Below are positions 15,430 through 23,332 of a stretch of DNA of 38,987 bases, piece by piece; the first letter of the stretch is position 1; each line of letters opens with the position of its first letter. This DNA comes from Bacillota bacterium. Lineage in GTDB: Bacteria > Bacillota > Clostridia > Lachnospirales > Lachnospiraceae. A program made the position numbers and the translations under genes. Location: positions 1-38,987 of the forward strand of contig JAEZRJ010000031.1 of NCBI GenBank assembly GCA_023412855.1. The letters are read 5' to 3'. The notes beneath the pieces were generated by a model. It worked only from the letters and a program-made list of their open reading frames with translations. It was not told where the DNA came from and did not search any database.

Positions 15430-16773
15430 ATGAAAAAAACATTACAATTTATCATAAATAAATTTTTGAATAAACAGCTTGGCCTGCGTGTCCGGCTGTT
15501 TAATATACTGGCAATAGCGGGAATTCTGGTCAGCTCCGGAGTGGCCACTCTGGCTTTAATAACGGATGCCGGCGCGGAAGCCGCACCCTTCTGCTATCTT
15601 TCAACGCTGCTTGCCATCGGTTTGTTATATTACTCCTCCCGGAGCGGTAAATACCAACTTTGTTACATGATCACCGTTATTGCGGTCTTTTTGGTTGTCT
15701 TTCCGATCGTTTTTATCACAGGCGGAGGATTTCGGGGCTCCATGCCGATGTACTTTATTTTCGCAGTTATTTTCACTGCGTTTATGCTGGACGGGAAAAA
15801 AATGTTTGTCATGACAGGAATCGAACTGTTTACCTATACGGGACTTTGCTTATTTGCCTACTTTTTCCCTCAATATATCATCTGGTACAAAGCGGAATGG
15901 AACATTGTGATTGACATTATTGTCGGCCTGATTGTCGTCAGCGTTTCTCTGGGCGCCACCATGTACCTTCAGTTTCGACTTTACGACGAACAGCATCGTG
16001 AGCTTGAAAAGGCACGAAAGCAGCTGGAGGCGGAAAACGTCGCCCTCGAACAAGTCAACCGTCTGAAAACAGAGTTTTTGGGCAATGTGTCCCACGAGCT
16101 GAAAACTCCGTTGACAGTGATGTCCGGCTATGCGCAGACCACCAAACGGCTTGCCCAAAATCCGGACACGCTGGAAGGCAGCGAGGTTTCCCGTCGGATG
16201 ACCCTTATTTCCGCTGAGGCGGAGCGGCTTTCCCTGATGGTGGGGCAGGTTCTGGAGGTGACCCGCATGGAGGAAGGCCGCATGGTTATGGAGCCGGTGC
16301 GCTGCTATGTGGATGAAATCATCCATGCCGCCGTTGAAACCCATTACCCCATCCTGAACAAGAACCAAAACCGGCTCGACATCCGCATCGAGAGCGGGCT
16401 CCCCGCCGTCCTTGCTGACCCGGTACGAATTTCTCAGGTTATCGTCAACCTGATTTCCAACGCAGTACGGTTTACGATAAACGGTCTGATCACCGTGTCC
16501 GCAAGGCGGGAAGGCCCTCATATCTTAGTCTGTGTGTCAGATACCGGTGTTGGAATCGCAGCGGAACGTCTTCCCAATATTTTCGAGCGCTACACCAAAA
16601 AACAAAAATCCGGCGGCGGTCAGGATACCGGCACCGGACTTGGATTATATATTTGCAAGCATATCGTGGAACAGCACGGCGGAACCATCTGGCTGGAAAG
16701 CGTGGAAGGCCGCGGCACCTCCGTTTTCTTCACTCTGCCCATAGCTGCAGCTGCTAATACTGCACCTTGCTGA
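15430..16773 (+). CDS. Membrane sensor histidine kinase (kinase 2), paralogous core
   Basis: A 447-residue sensor kinase with an N-terminal membrane region of about six segments (residues 21-190) and no large extracellular domain. A coiled linker (ELEKARKQLEAENVALEQ), HisKA with H222 (SHELKTPL) and HATPase_c follow. From the linker to the end, the protein differs from kinase 1 at only about two dozen of 230 positions, while the sensors are unrelated. Codons are also largely shared, so the core was copied recently or kept alike by conversion. AAGGATGG precedes the ATG. Its 3' end overlaps the convergent regulator gene by 20 bp. Confidence 0.92.
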   Translation: MKKTLQFIINKFLNKQLGLRVRLFNILAIAGILVSSGVATLALITDAGAEAAPFCYLSTLLAIGLLYYSSRSGKYQLCYMITVIAVFLVVFPIVFITGGGFRGSMPMYFIFAVIFTAFMLDGKKMFVMTGIELFTYTGLCLFAYFFPQYIIWYKAEWNIVIDIIVGLIVVSVSLGATMYLQFRLYDEQHRELEKARKQLEAENVALEQVNRLKTEFLGNVSHELKTPLTVMSGYAQTTKRLAQNPDTLEGSEVSRRMTLISAEAERLSLMVGQVLEVTRMEEGRMVMEPVRCYVDEIIHAAVETHYPILNKNQNRLDIRIESGLPAVLADPVRISQVIVNLISNAVRFTINGLITVSARREGPHILVCVSDTGVGIAAERLPNIFERYTKKQKSGGGQDTGTGLGLYICKHIVEQHGGTIWLESVEGRGTSVFFTLPIAAAANTAPC

Positions 16774-17440
16774 AAATATACTCGCTTTTCCCTGAGCTCA
16801 CCAACTCAAACCAGCCGTTTTCGTCCAATTTCAGCTTCTTTCGGAGATTTGCCACATGGGTCTTGATGGTTCCGGCTGCTCCCGGAGACGGCTCTCCCCA
16901 TGCGCGGCGGTAAATTTCATCGAAGCTGAGCCGCTGTCCGGCAAACAGGGCGAAACAGCCTAAAAGCTGCAGCTCTTTCAGCGTAAGCGGAATGCGGTTT
17001 CCGTCCAAGGTGGCTTCTCCCGCAAGAAAATCAACCGTCAGCGGAGGAAGCTCGATTTTCCCGGCGGACATAACCCCGTTTCTACGAAGCTGTGCCGCTA
17101 CATGGGCACTCAGTACATTCAAGTCATAGGGCTTGGTGACATAATCGTCCCCTCCCTGCAAAAGACCCTTTATCACGCTCTCATTTTCATTCCTGCACGT
17201 CAGGAAGATAATGGGAGCGTTTGTTTTTTGCCGCAGTTCGGCACAGAAGTCAAAACCTGAGCCGTCCGGCATCATCACATCCAGCAGAATCAAGTCGGGG
17301 GCGTGTTCTTCCATCTGAAACCGCGCCTGTGCAAGAGTGGCCGCACAAGTTGTTTCATACCCCTTCCCTTCAAAGTATTCCCGATTAATTTCCAATACGT
17401 CGGCTTCATCCTCCACCAGCAGGAGCCTTGCTATTTTCAT
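16754..17440 (-). CDS. OmpR/PhoB-family response regulator
   Basis: A 228-residue regulator: a receiver domain with acidic pair E10-D11, phospho-acceptor D54 (LLDVMMPDGSG), T81 and K103 (DDYVTKPYD), then a winged-helix DNA-binding domain from about residue 130 (LTLKELQLLGCFA, TIKTHVANLRKKL). It probably receives phosphate from one or both neighbouring kinases, and might control the surface protein gene downstream of its start; both are inference. It is encoded convergently to the kinases with a 20-bp 3' overlap, an unusual layout since cognate regulators are normally co-transcribed. GGAGGTGG lies before the ATG. A 7-bp hairpin (CCCCAAA/TTTGGGG, 17496-17512) lies upstream. Confidence 0.93.
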   Translation of the reverse strand: MKIARLLLVEDEADVLEINREYFEGKGYETTCAATLAQARFQMEEHAPDLILLDVMMPDGSGFDFCAELRQKTNAPIIFLTCRNENESVIKGLLQGGDDYVTKPYDLNVLSAHVAAQLRRNGVMSAGKIELPPLTVDFLAGEATLDGNRIPLTLKELQLLGCFALFAGQRLSFDEIYRRAWGEPSPGAAGTIKTHVANLRKKLKLDENGWFELVSSGKSEYIFSKVQY

Positions 17441-17619
17441 TCTGCCACCTCCGTTTCTGAAATCATTTTACTATATTTTATGCCAAAATGAAAAGCCCCA
17501 AAGTTTTTGGGGAAATCGGTCAAGATTTCTTAACCTTCCGCACAGCGGAAAATTTTTCTGCTAGGCTGGGATTATGCCGGAACGTAAAAATGGAACCGGC
17601 CGAAATGAGGTGAAAACGT

Positions 17620-17868
17620 ATGCTGCAAATTACCCGGGTGGACATATTGGACGGCCAGACACTTGATATCGAACTGAATAACGGGCACATGATTCTGTTC
17701 GATACCCAGCGTCTGCCGAAAGCGAATCACGGTTACGACAGCCTGCGGGATTTGGATACCCTGCCCCGCCCGAATACCGACGGACAGAGTATTTTCTGGC
17801 GGGGCGGACCCCTGATTACACTGGAGGACATCCTGCACTGGCTATCTGTTCAAGCAAACAATGAATGA
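17620..17868 (+). CDS. Small DUF2442-like protein
   Basis: An 82-residue acidic cytoplasmic protein. The layout (an N-terminal strand pair DILDGQTLDIELNNGHMILFD, then a C-terminal IFWRGGPLITLEDILHWL) recalls DUF2442, a family of unknown role often found near toxin-antitoxin or mobile genes. GAGGTG lies six bases before the ATG. It ends 16 bp before the surface protein start, so the two are probably co-transcribed. No function is proposed. The family match is by eye and moderate. Confidence 0.7.
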   Translation: MLQITRVDILDGQTLDIELNNGHMILFDTQRLPKANHGYDSLRDLDTLPRPNTDGQSIFWRGGPLITLEDILHWLSVQANNE

Positions 17869-17884
17869 GGAGGAAATATCAATA

Positions 17885-20800
17885 ATGAAACGAACATGGA
17901 AACGAATCAGCAGTATGTTTCTATCAGTATGCATCATATTGGCTATGCTGCCGGCAGCGGCGTATGCCGAAGCAGTGGCAGCGGATTCCGGCATGCCGAC
18001 CGCGATCAACGGTGAATCCGCCGGCTCCGCGGAAGCAGACGCCGAAGTGCACGAACAGGCGGCGGACACCGAGACGAAGAAGAGTGATGGGAATCCGCCG
18101 GACGCTCCGCCCGCAGCCTCGGACAACGATCCTGTAATAGCTGCGCCTGTAAGCTCTAATGAAGCAGAGAAGGACAACGGTGCACCGATACCGGAGAATC
18201 GGGACCAGGAAACGGAGACGGACAGTAATGCACTGGCGCCGGAGGTTCCGAAGCCGGAAGCGGAAGCTGTCGCGGCGGCAGAAGCACCTGCGGCGATGAT
18301 GCGCGGTTTAGCAGCTCCTGCGGGATTTGTCGCAGGAACGATTGAAATTCTGGAGCAGCCCCCGGCGGCTCTGACGTCACCCTGGAACCAAAGTCCCGGT
18401 ACCGTCTCCGTCACAGCCGCCACCACCAACGGAGCGCCCATTACCTACCAGTGGTATGTGTATATTGCATCAAGTCACGCGATAGTATCGACTGGAGACG
18501 GGGCGGCCGCTTACACCCTTGCATCGGGCCATATTCCCGGATCGAACTACGAGTATTACTGTGTATTAACGGCAGAAGGCTGCCCCGAGGTAACAAGCGA
18601 TAGAACATCCGTAACCTCCACAAAAGCAACATATGATAGTGTGCAATCGGCTACCGTCTATGTGCTCCCCGACATGGAAACAGCATTCAATAGCTATACC
18701 CTGCCTGATATTGACTACAACATGAGTTATACCTATCAGTCAGGTGCAGTCAGTCTGGTATCTAATCCCTATTCTGTACTGAATATTAGTAATGGAGTGA
18801 GAACATGGAAACTGTACTTCAATACAGCAAGTAAGCCCTCCGGTACACAGGAAGACATCCTATTAACCGTTAATGGGGGGGACTGGTATGAAGACAGTAC
18901 CTTTACGCTGACAGTGGTAGCTGCCGATTTACAGTCGCTTGACTCGCCAGTCAATCTTTTCTGGGACAGCACGCTCCCCGGCAAGGCCCTATGGAGTCCG
19001 GTTTCAAATGCTGAAAGCTACAGCATACAGCTTTATAAAGGCGGTACACCTCAGGGAAGCCCTGTCACCAGCGCTGCCGCAGAATATGACTTCACCTCCG
19101 CAATAGAGGCAGCGAGAACCGGAAGCTACACATTTCGCGTACAGGCCAGCGGAAATGGCACCGCCTACGGCATCAGCCCATGGTCTCTGACAAGCGACTA
19201 CTATGGCGGTGTATATGCTTATCCGGGCAGTGGCACTGCACCTGTAATTACCACAACTACTCTGCCGGAGGGTACGGCCCTGATCGCATACCGTCAGGCT
19301 CTTACCGCCACAGGTACGGAGCCCCTTACTTGGAGCCTTGTAGACGGCAGCCTGCCATACGGCTTGCGTCTTTCAAGCGATGGCATAATTTCCGGAACGC
19401 CGAATATATTTGGCACGTTCCGCTTTAAAGTTAAGGCCTCCAACGGCACAACTCCCGATGCAACACAGACCCTTTCCCTTACCATAGCCCGCTATGATGT
19501 CCCCGGGCTTACCACTACTGCTCTGCCTGACGGCATTGCAGGCACGGTATACAGCCAAGCCCTTTCCGCTTCAGGAACAGCTCCTCTTGCATGGAGCGTT
19601 ACAGACGGCAGCCTGCCTGAGGGCTTGTCTCTCGACGCAGACACAGGCAGGATTTCCGGTACTCCTACGACAGCGGGTACGTTCCGTTTCAAGGTGGAAG
19701 TCAGTAACCGGGCAGGCGCAAGTTCCAAGGACTTTTCAATCACCATTGCCCCGGTAATCGGAACAATTTTTACGGTCACTTTCGACTTGAACGGCGGTAC
19801 CCGCACAGGGGGCGGAGCACAGACGCAGACAGTGACAGCGGGAGGCTTTGCTTCTGCTCCTGAGGTCAGCCGCAGCGGCTACACCTTTACCGGCTGGGAC
19901 AAAGAATTTAACAACGTAACTTCCAATCTGACCATTAAGGCAAACTGGAGTCAAAACAGCAGTGACACGGACAACGGCTCTTCCTCAGGCGGTGGTTCTT
20001 CTTCCGGTGACAGTTCGTCCTCAAGTGGCAGTTCGTCCTCAAGTGACAGTTCGTCCGCAGGCACAAGTACGGCTGCCCCGGCTGCAGCCAATGCCGGGAA
20101 AAATCTGAATCAGCCGGTAATAGTAGCAGCTTCCGTTACGGCAACAGCCGGAGCAAATGGCACGGCCAGCGCAGATATTTCCGATAAAGCTATTACCGAC
20201 GCTATCGCAAAGGCACAGGCTGACGCGAAAGCCCAGGGGAAGACCGCAAGCGGCATTTCCGTAGCGTTGAATGTTACCATGCCAAAGGGAGGAACTTCCC
20301 TGACGGCCACCCTGACCAGGGATTCGCTAAACAGCCTTGTAAATGCAGGAGCGGCCAGCCTTACGATTAACGGTTCTCCCGTATCTGTCAGCTTCGACCG
20401 GAAGGCATTGGCAGAAATCAAGAAGCAGACAACCGGAATGGTAAGCATAACCATCGCTCCAGACACAAGCCTTTCCGCTTCGGCAAAAGCATTGATTGGC
20501 AAAAGGCCTATGTATGACCTGACAATTTCAGGCGGCGGGAAAACCGTTTCCGGCTTCGGCGGCGGTGCCGCTACGATTGCGGTTCCCTATACACCAGGCA
20601 AAAATGAAGCCTCCGGCGGTCTGTATGCCGTCTACGTAGACGCAACGGGCAATGCTACCCGTATCGCAGGCTCCGCTTACGATGTAAACAGCGGCTGTGT
20701 AATCTTCACTACAACACACTTCTCCTTGTATGGCATCGGTTATACGGCTCCATCCGCGAAGTTCACCGATATCACAAAGCATTGGGCAAAGGAAAGTATT

Positions 20801-21442
20801 GATTATGTGGCAGGCAGAGCGCTTCTCTCCGGCACAACAGAAACTACCTTTGCACCCGATGCCGCCATGACACGGGAAATGCTGGTAACAGCCCTGGGAA
20901 AACTGGCGGATGTGGATATCAAAGTATACACTACCAACAGCTTCACCGATGTAAAGGCCGACAGCGCCTTCCGTCCTTACATTGAATGGGCGTACAAGAA
21001 AGGCATCCTTCAGGGTACGGGAAGCAGCAAGTTTGAGCCTGATAAAGCAATCACCCGCGAGGAAATTGCGTCTGTCTTCGCCAATTATGCAAAAGCTGCC
21101 GGCTATACCCTCCCCGTGACCCGTAAGGCGACGGCCTATGCGGACGCTTCCGACATCGGCGGCGCGCACAAAACAGCAGTAACGGCGATGCAGCAGGCAG
21201 GCATCATGATGGGCGGTACAAACAACCGCTTCAACCCGAAATCCAGCGCTACCCGTGCCGAGGTTTCCGCAATGCTGCATAGGTATATCAAGCTGACCAT
21301 TGACCCTGACACTGCGTATGGCTGGGTGAAGGATGACGGCGGCAGCAACTGGTACTACTTTAATTCGGACGGAACCCTGGCGGTCAGCACCAAAATCGGC
21401 AAATATGAGGTCGATGGAAACGGCGTAAGAAAAGAGAAGTAA
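17885..21442 (+). CDS. Large SLH-anchored modular surface protein
   Basis: An 1185-residue secreted protein. A signal peptide (MKRTWKRISSMF... cleaved near AAAYA-EA, residue about 28) is followed by an Ala/Glu/Pro-rich stretch to about 140, Ig/PKD-like regions, and two putative-Ig (He_PIG) repeats at about 451-534 and 539-620 (both carry SLP.GL.L and SGTP...GTFRFKV). Then come an InlB-type beta-repeat (about 628-690, TFDLNGG...GYTFTGWD), a Ser-rich linker (about 700-735), a region of unknown fold, three S-layer-homology domains (about 956-1010, 1018-1070, 1077-1137) that bind cell-wall polymer, and a C-terminal WYYFNSDG cell-wall-binding-like repeat. It is likely an adhesin or S-layer-associated protein. 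GAGGAGGAAA precedes the ATG at 17885; an ATG eight codons earlier has no ribosome site. Base composition is richer in GC than that of the flanking genes. Confidence 0.92.
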   Translation: MKRTWKRISSMFLSVCIILAMLPAAAYAEAVAADSGMPTAINGESAGSAEADAEVHEQAADTETKKSDGNPPDAPPAASDNDPVIAAPVSSNEAEKDNGAPIPENRDQETETDSNALAPEVPKPEAEAVAAAEAPAAMMRGLAAPAGFVAGTIEILEQPPAALTSPWNQSPGTVSVTAATTNGAPITYQWYVYIASSHAIVSTGDGAAAYTLASGHIPGSNYEYYCVLTAEGCPEVTSDRTSVTSTKATYDSVQSATVYVLPDMETAFNSYTLPDIDYNMSYTYQSGAVSLVSNPYSVLNISNGVRTWKLYFNTASKPSGTQEDILLTVNGGDWYEDSTFTLTVVAADLQSLDSPVNLFWDSTLPGKALWSPVSNAESYSIQLYKGGTPQGSPVTSAAAEYDFTSAIEAARTGSYTFRVQASGNGTAYGISPWSLTSDYYGGVYAYPGSGTAPVITTTTLPEGTALIAYRQALTATGTEPLTWSLVDGSLPYGLRLSSDGIISGTPNIFGTFRFKVKASNGTTPDATQTLSLTIARYDVPGLTTTALPDGIAGTVYSQALSASGTAPLAWSVTDGSLPEGLSLDADTGRISGTPTTAGTFRFKVEVSNRAGASSKDFSITIAPVIGTIFTVTFDLNGGTRTGGGAQTQTVTAGGFASAPEVSRSGYTFTGWDKEFNNVTSNLTIKANWSQNSSDTDNGSSSGGGSSSGDSSSSSGSSSSSDSSSAGTSTAAPAAANAGKNLNQPVIVAASVTATAGANGTASADISDKAITDAIAKAQADAKAQGKTASGISVALNVTMPKGGTSLTATLTRDSLNSLVNAGAASLTINGSPVSVSFDRKALAEIKKQTTGMVSITIAPDTSLSASAKALIGKRPMYDLTISGGGKTVSGFGGGAATIAVPYTPGKNEASGGLYAVYVDATGNATRIAGSAYDVNSGCVIFTTTHFSLYGIGYTAPSAKFTDITKHWAKESIDYVAGRALLSGTTETTFAPDAAMTREMLVTALGKLADVDIKVYTTNSFTDVKADSAFRPYIEWAYKKGILQGTGSSKFEPDKAITREEIASVFANYAKAAGYTLPVTRKATAYADASDIGGAHKTAVTAMQQAGIMMGGTNNRFNPKSSATRAEVSAMLHRYIKLTIDPDTAYGWVKDDGGSNWYYFNSDGTLAVSTKIGKYEVDGNGVRKEK
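20009..20062 (+). repeat. 18-bp tandem repeat in the Ser-rich linker
   Basis: Three in-phase units starting at 20009, 20027 and 20045 (core CAGTTCGTCC). They encode six-residue steps of the Ser/Asp/Gly linker in the surface protein. They are able to change in number by slippage without a frameshift. Confidence 0.75.
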
Positions 21443-21514
21443 AACCATCTGAAATGGTATGCGGGAGATTCTTCTCCCCCTCCATATAAAAAATTTAAGG
21501 AGGAATTTTATATT

Positions 21515-21835
21515 ATGAGCCAAAAGATTACGATCGTCAGTGAAAGCAGACCGCAGAAAGGCCAGAACGAAAGGTCAAGCAACAATTTTACTACAGCGGA
21601 TTTCGGAAAAGATTCCAGATTGACATTTAGGGCCTATTACGATTACGGTATGCCCACGCAGTTGGAAGCAGCAGATATTGTTTTCGACATTAAAGCGGAT
21701 AAGACCGGCAAAGACCCTATGTATCTCGATAACATCCGCTCTGGTCATGTGGCGGATAACACACATCATCGAAACCTGTACATCGCCAATCCTCAACATG
21801 CTAAAGGAAGTTTTACTGTTGAAGTTTCCATTTGA
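21515..21835 (+). CDS. Hypothetical protein, 106 residues
   Basis: I do not recognise a family. The protein starts MSQKITIVSESRPQKGQNE and has no signal peptide or membrane segment, no cysteine, and a mixed polar composition with likely beta strands (RLTFRAYYDYG, AADIVFDIKAD, GSFTVEVSI). AAGGAGGAATTT lies before the ATG, a strong ribosome site. It follows the surface protein by 72 bp, with only a weak hairpin between (GGGAGA/TCTCCC near 21463-21478), so it may be co-transcribed. A terminator hairpin follows at 21898. The strong ribosome site and a clean frame argue that it is real. Confidence 0.65.
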   Translation: MSQKITIVSESRPQKGQNERSSNNFTTADFGKDSRLTFRAYYDYGMPTQLEAADIVFDIKADKTGKDPMYLDNIRSGHVADNTHHRNLYIANPQHAKGSFTVEVSI

Positions 21836-21897
21836 AAATTTGATAACTGGATTGTAGCATTCTGCAACTCTTGTTGATAACAGTATGCATAAAGAAG

Positions 21898-21930
21898 AAA
21901 GTCAGACACACCGTCTGGCTTTCCCTTTAT
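21898..21930 (+). terminator. Terminator after the surface-protein gene cluster
   Basis: A 10-bp stem AAAGTCAGAC/GTCTGGCTTT (21898-21907 with 21913-21922, one G-U pair) and five-base loop are followed by CCCTTTAT. The T-tract is modest. The rest of 21836-22148 holds only the aroC promoter region. Confidence 0.6.
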
Positions 21931-22120
21931 ATATGTCTTGCCTTTTCATGTAATTTCTTACGTTTTTGAGTCCGCACGCAATGTTTTTGTTGAAACATTC
22001 AAATTTTTATCATAATATGAAATAGACCAATATCTATTTTTTCAAGGAGCAGACGGATAAAACCCACTTTTCATTTCCTCCGATTATTCATACTTCTCTG
22101 ATGTCAGAGACGTTTTAGTA

Positions 22121-22126
22121 TATAAT
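22121..22126 (+). promoter_or_regulatory. aroC promoter, -10 element
   Basis: A consensus TATAAT lies 22 bp before the aroC start codon and 9 bp before its ribosome site. No convincing -35 is seen at 16-18 bp. Confidence 0.35.
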
Positions 22127-22148
22127 ATATAAACAAAGGAGATATTTT

Positions 22149-23261
22149 ATGTTTGGTTCATCATTTGGCAATATATTTAAAATAACTACCTGGGGGGAAT
22201 CGCACGGCAAAGGTCTGGGAGTTATTGTTGACGGCTGCCCTGCCGGTCTTTCTCTTTCGGAAGAAGACATTCAGGTGTATCTCGACAGAAGAAAACCAGG
22301 ACAATCCAGATATACTACAAAGCGGGGAGAATCCGATACCGTAGAAATTCTGTCGGGAGTCTTTGAAGGAAAGACTACAGGGACTTCCATTTCGCTCATT
22401 GTCTATAATAAGGATCAGCACACTGCCGATTACAATGAGATTGCCGAATATTACCGCCCGGGACATGCCGATTTCAATTTCGATACAAAATACGGATTTC
22501 GGGACTATAGAGGCGGAGGCCGTTCCTCAGGACGCGAAACAATCGGACGTGTGGCAGCAGGAGCTATTGCCTGTAAGATTTTAAAGCAGCTGGGTATTAC
22601 CTTGTCCTCCTACACATTGTCTATCGGTCCCGTCTCCATTGACAGAGACAATTTTGACAGGGATGCAATCATGCGCAATCCCCTTTACATGCCGGATATG
22701 GCTGCTGCCGAAAAGGCTGCCAAGTATCTGGAGGAATGTATGAAGGAGAAGAATTCTTCCGGCGGTATTATCGAATGTGTCATTCACGGTATGCCCACAG
22801 GCATAGGCGATCCGGTATTCGAAAAGCTGGAAGCCAATCTGGGAAAAGCGATCCTTTCCATAGGTGCCGTAAAAGGCTTTGAAATAGGCGACGGCTTTTT
22901 GGTTTCCTCGGCCACCGGATTATCAAATAATGACAGTTATCAGGCTGATGAACAAGGAAACATTAAAAAAGTTACCAATCATGCCGGAGGCATTACGGGC
23001 GGAATGAGCGACGGCTGCGATATTATATTCCGGGCCGCAGTAAAACCTACTCCCTCCATTGCCGCCACCCAACAGACAGTGAACAAAAACAAAGAGAACA
23101 TTTCCATAAACGTAAAAGGGCGCCATGACCCCGTAATTGTTCCGAGAGCCGTGGTCGTCGTTGAAGCTATGGCAGCACTGACTGTTACAGATATGCTCTT
23201 TTCCAGTATGACATCTCAAATGGAAGACGTGATTCTTTTTTTTGCAAATAAAAATCCTTAA
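22149..23261 (+). CDS. aroC: Chorismate synthase
   Basis: Converts 5-enolpyruvylshikimate-3-phosphate to chorismate using reduced FMN, the last step of the shikimate pathway. The 370 residues show the family signatures: TWGESHGKGLGVIVDGCPAG at the N-terminus (positions 14-33), the RRKPGQSRYTTKRGESD loop, RGGGRSSGRET and the C-terminal GRHDPVIVPRAVVVVEAM segment. AAAGGAG sits seven bases before the ATG. It stands alone here, convergent with the xylulokinase gene, with a shared bidirectional terminator; no other aromatic gene is in the window. Confidence 0.96.
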   Translation: MFGSSFGNIFKITTWGESHGKGLGVIVDGCPAGLSLSEEDIQVYLDRRKPGQSRYTTKRGESDTVEILSGVFEGKTTGTSISLIVYNKDQHTADYNEIAEYYRPGHADFNFDTKYGFRDYRGGGRSSGRETIGRVAAGAIACKILKQLGITLSSYTLSIGPVSIDRDNFDRDAIMRNPLYMPDMAAAEKAAKYLEECMKEKNSSGGIIECVIHGMPTGIGDPVFEKLEANLGKAILSIGAVKGFEIGDGFLVSSATGLSNNDSYQADEQGNIKKVTNHAGGITGGMSDGCDIIFRAAVKPTPSIAATQQTVNKNKENISINVKGRHDPVIVPRAVVVVEAMAALTVTDMLFSSMTSQMEDVILFFANKNP

Positions 23262-23268
23262 ATAAAAC

Positions 23269-23305
23269 TCCGGGGACTAGAAACGAAAGTGTTCTGATCC
23301 CCGGA
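23269..23305. terminator. Bidirectional terminator between aroC and xylB
   Basis: An 8-bp stem TCCGGGGA/TCCCCGGA (23269-23276, 23298-23305) with partly paired inner sequence around GAAA. A T-rich run follows on the plus strand (ATATTATTTATATTT) and TTTTATTTAAGG follows on the minus strand. Confidence 0.75.
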
Positions 23306-23332
23306 ATATTATTTATATTTCATACTATACTC

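Noticed and set aside
17496..17512. Terminator upstream of the response regulator
   Set aside because: A 7-bp CCCCAAA/TTTGGGG hairpin exists, but neither strand has a proper T-tract after it and no transcript obviously ends there.
17885..21442. Cellulosome or glycoside hydrolase role for the SLH protein
   Set aside because: No dockerin, cohesin or catalytic domain is visible; only Ig-like, InlB-type, SLH and wall-binding modules.
20528..21523. Long 331-codon open frame antisense to the SLH protein gene
   Set aside because: It mirrors a coding region of strongly biased composition, has no ribosome site and no recognisable protein features.
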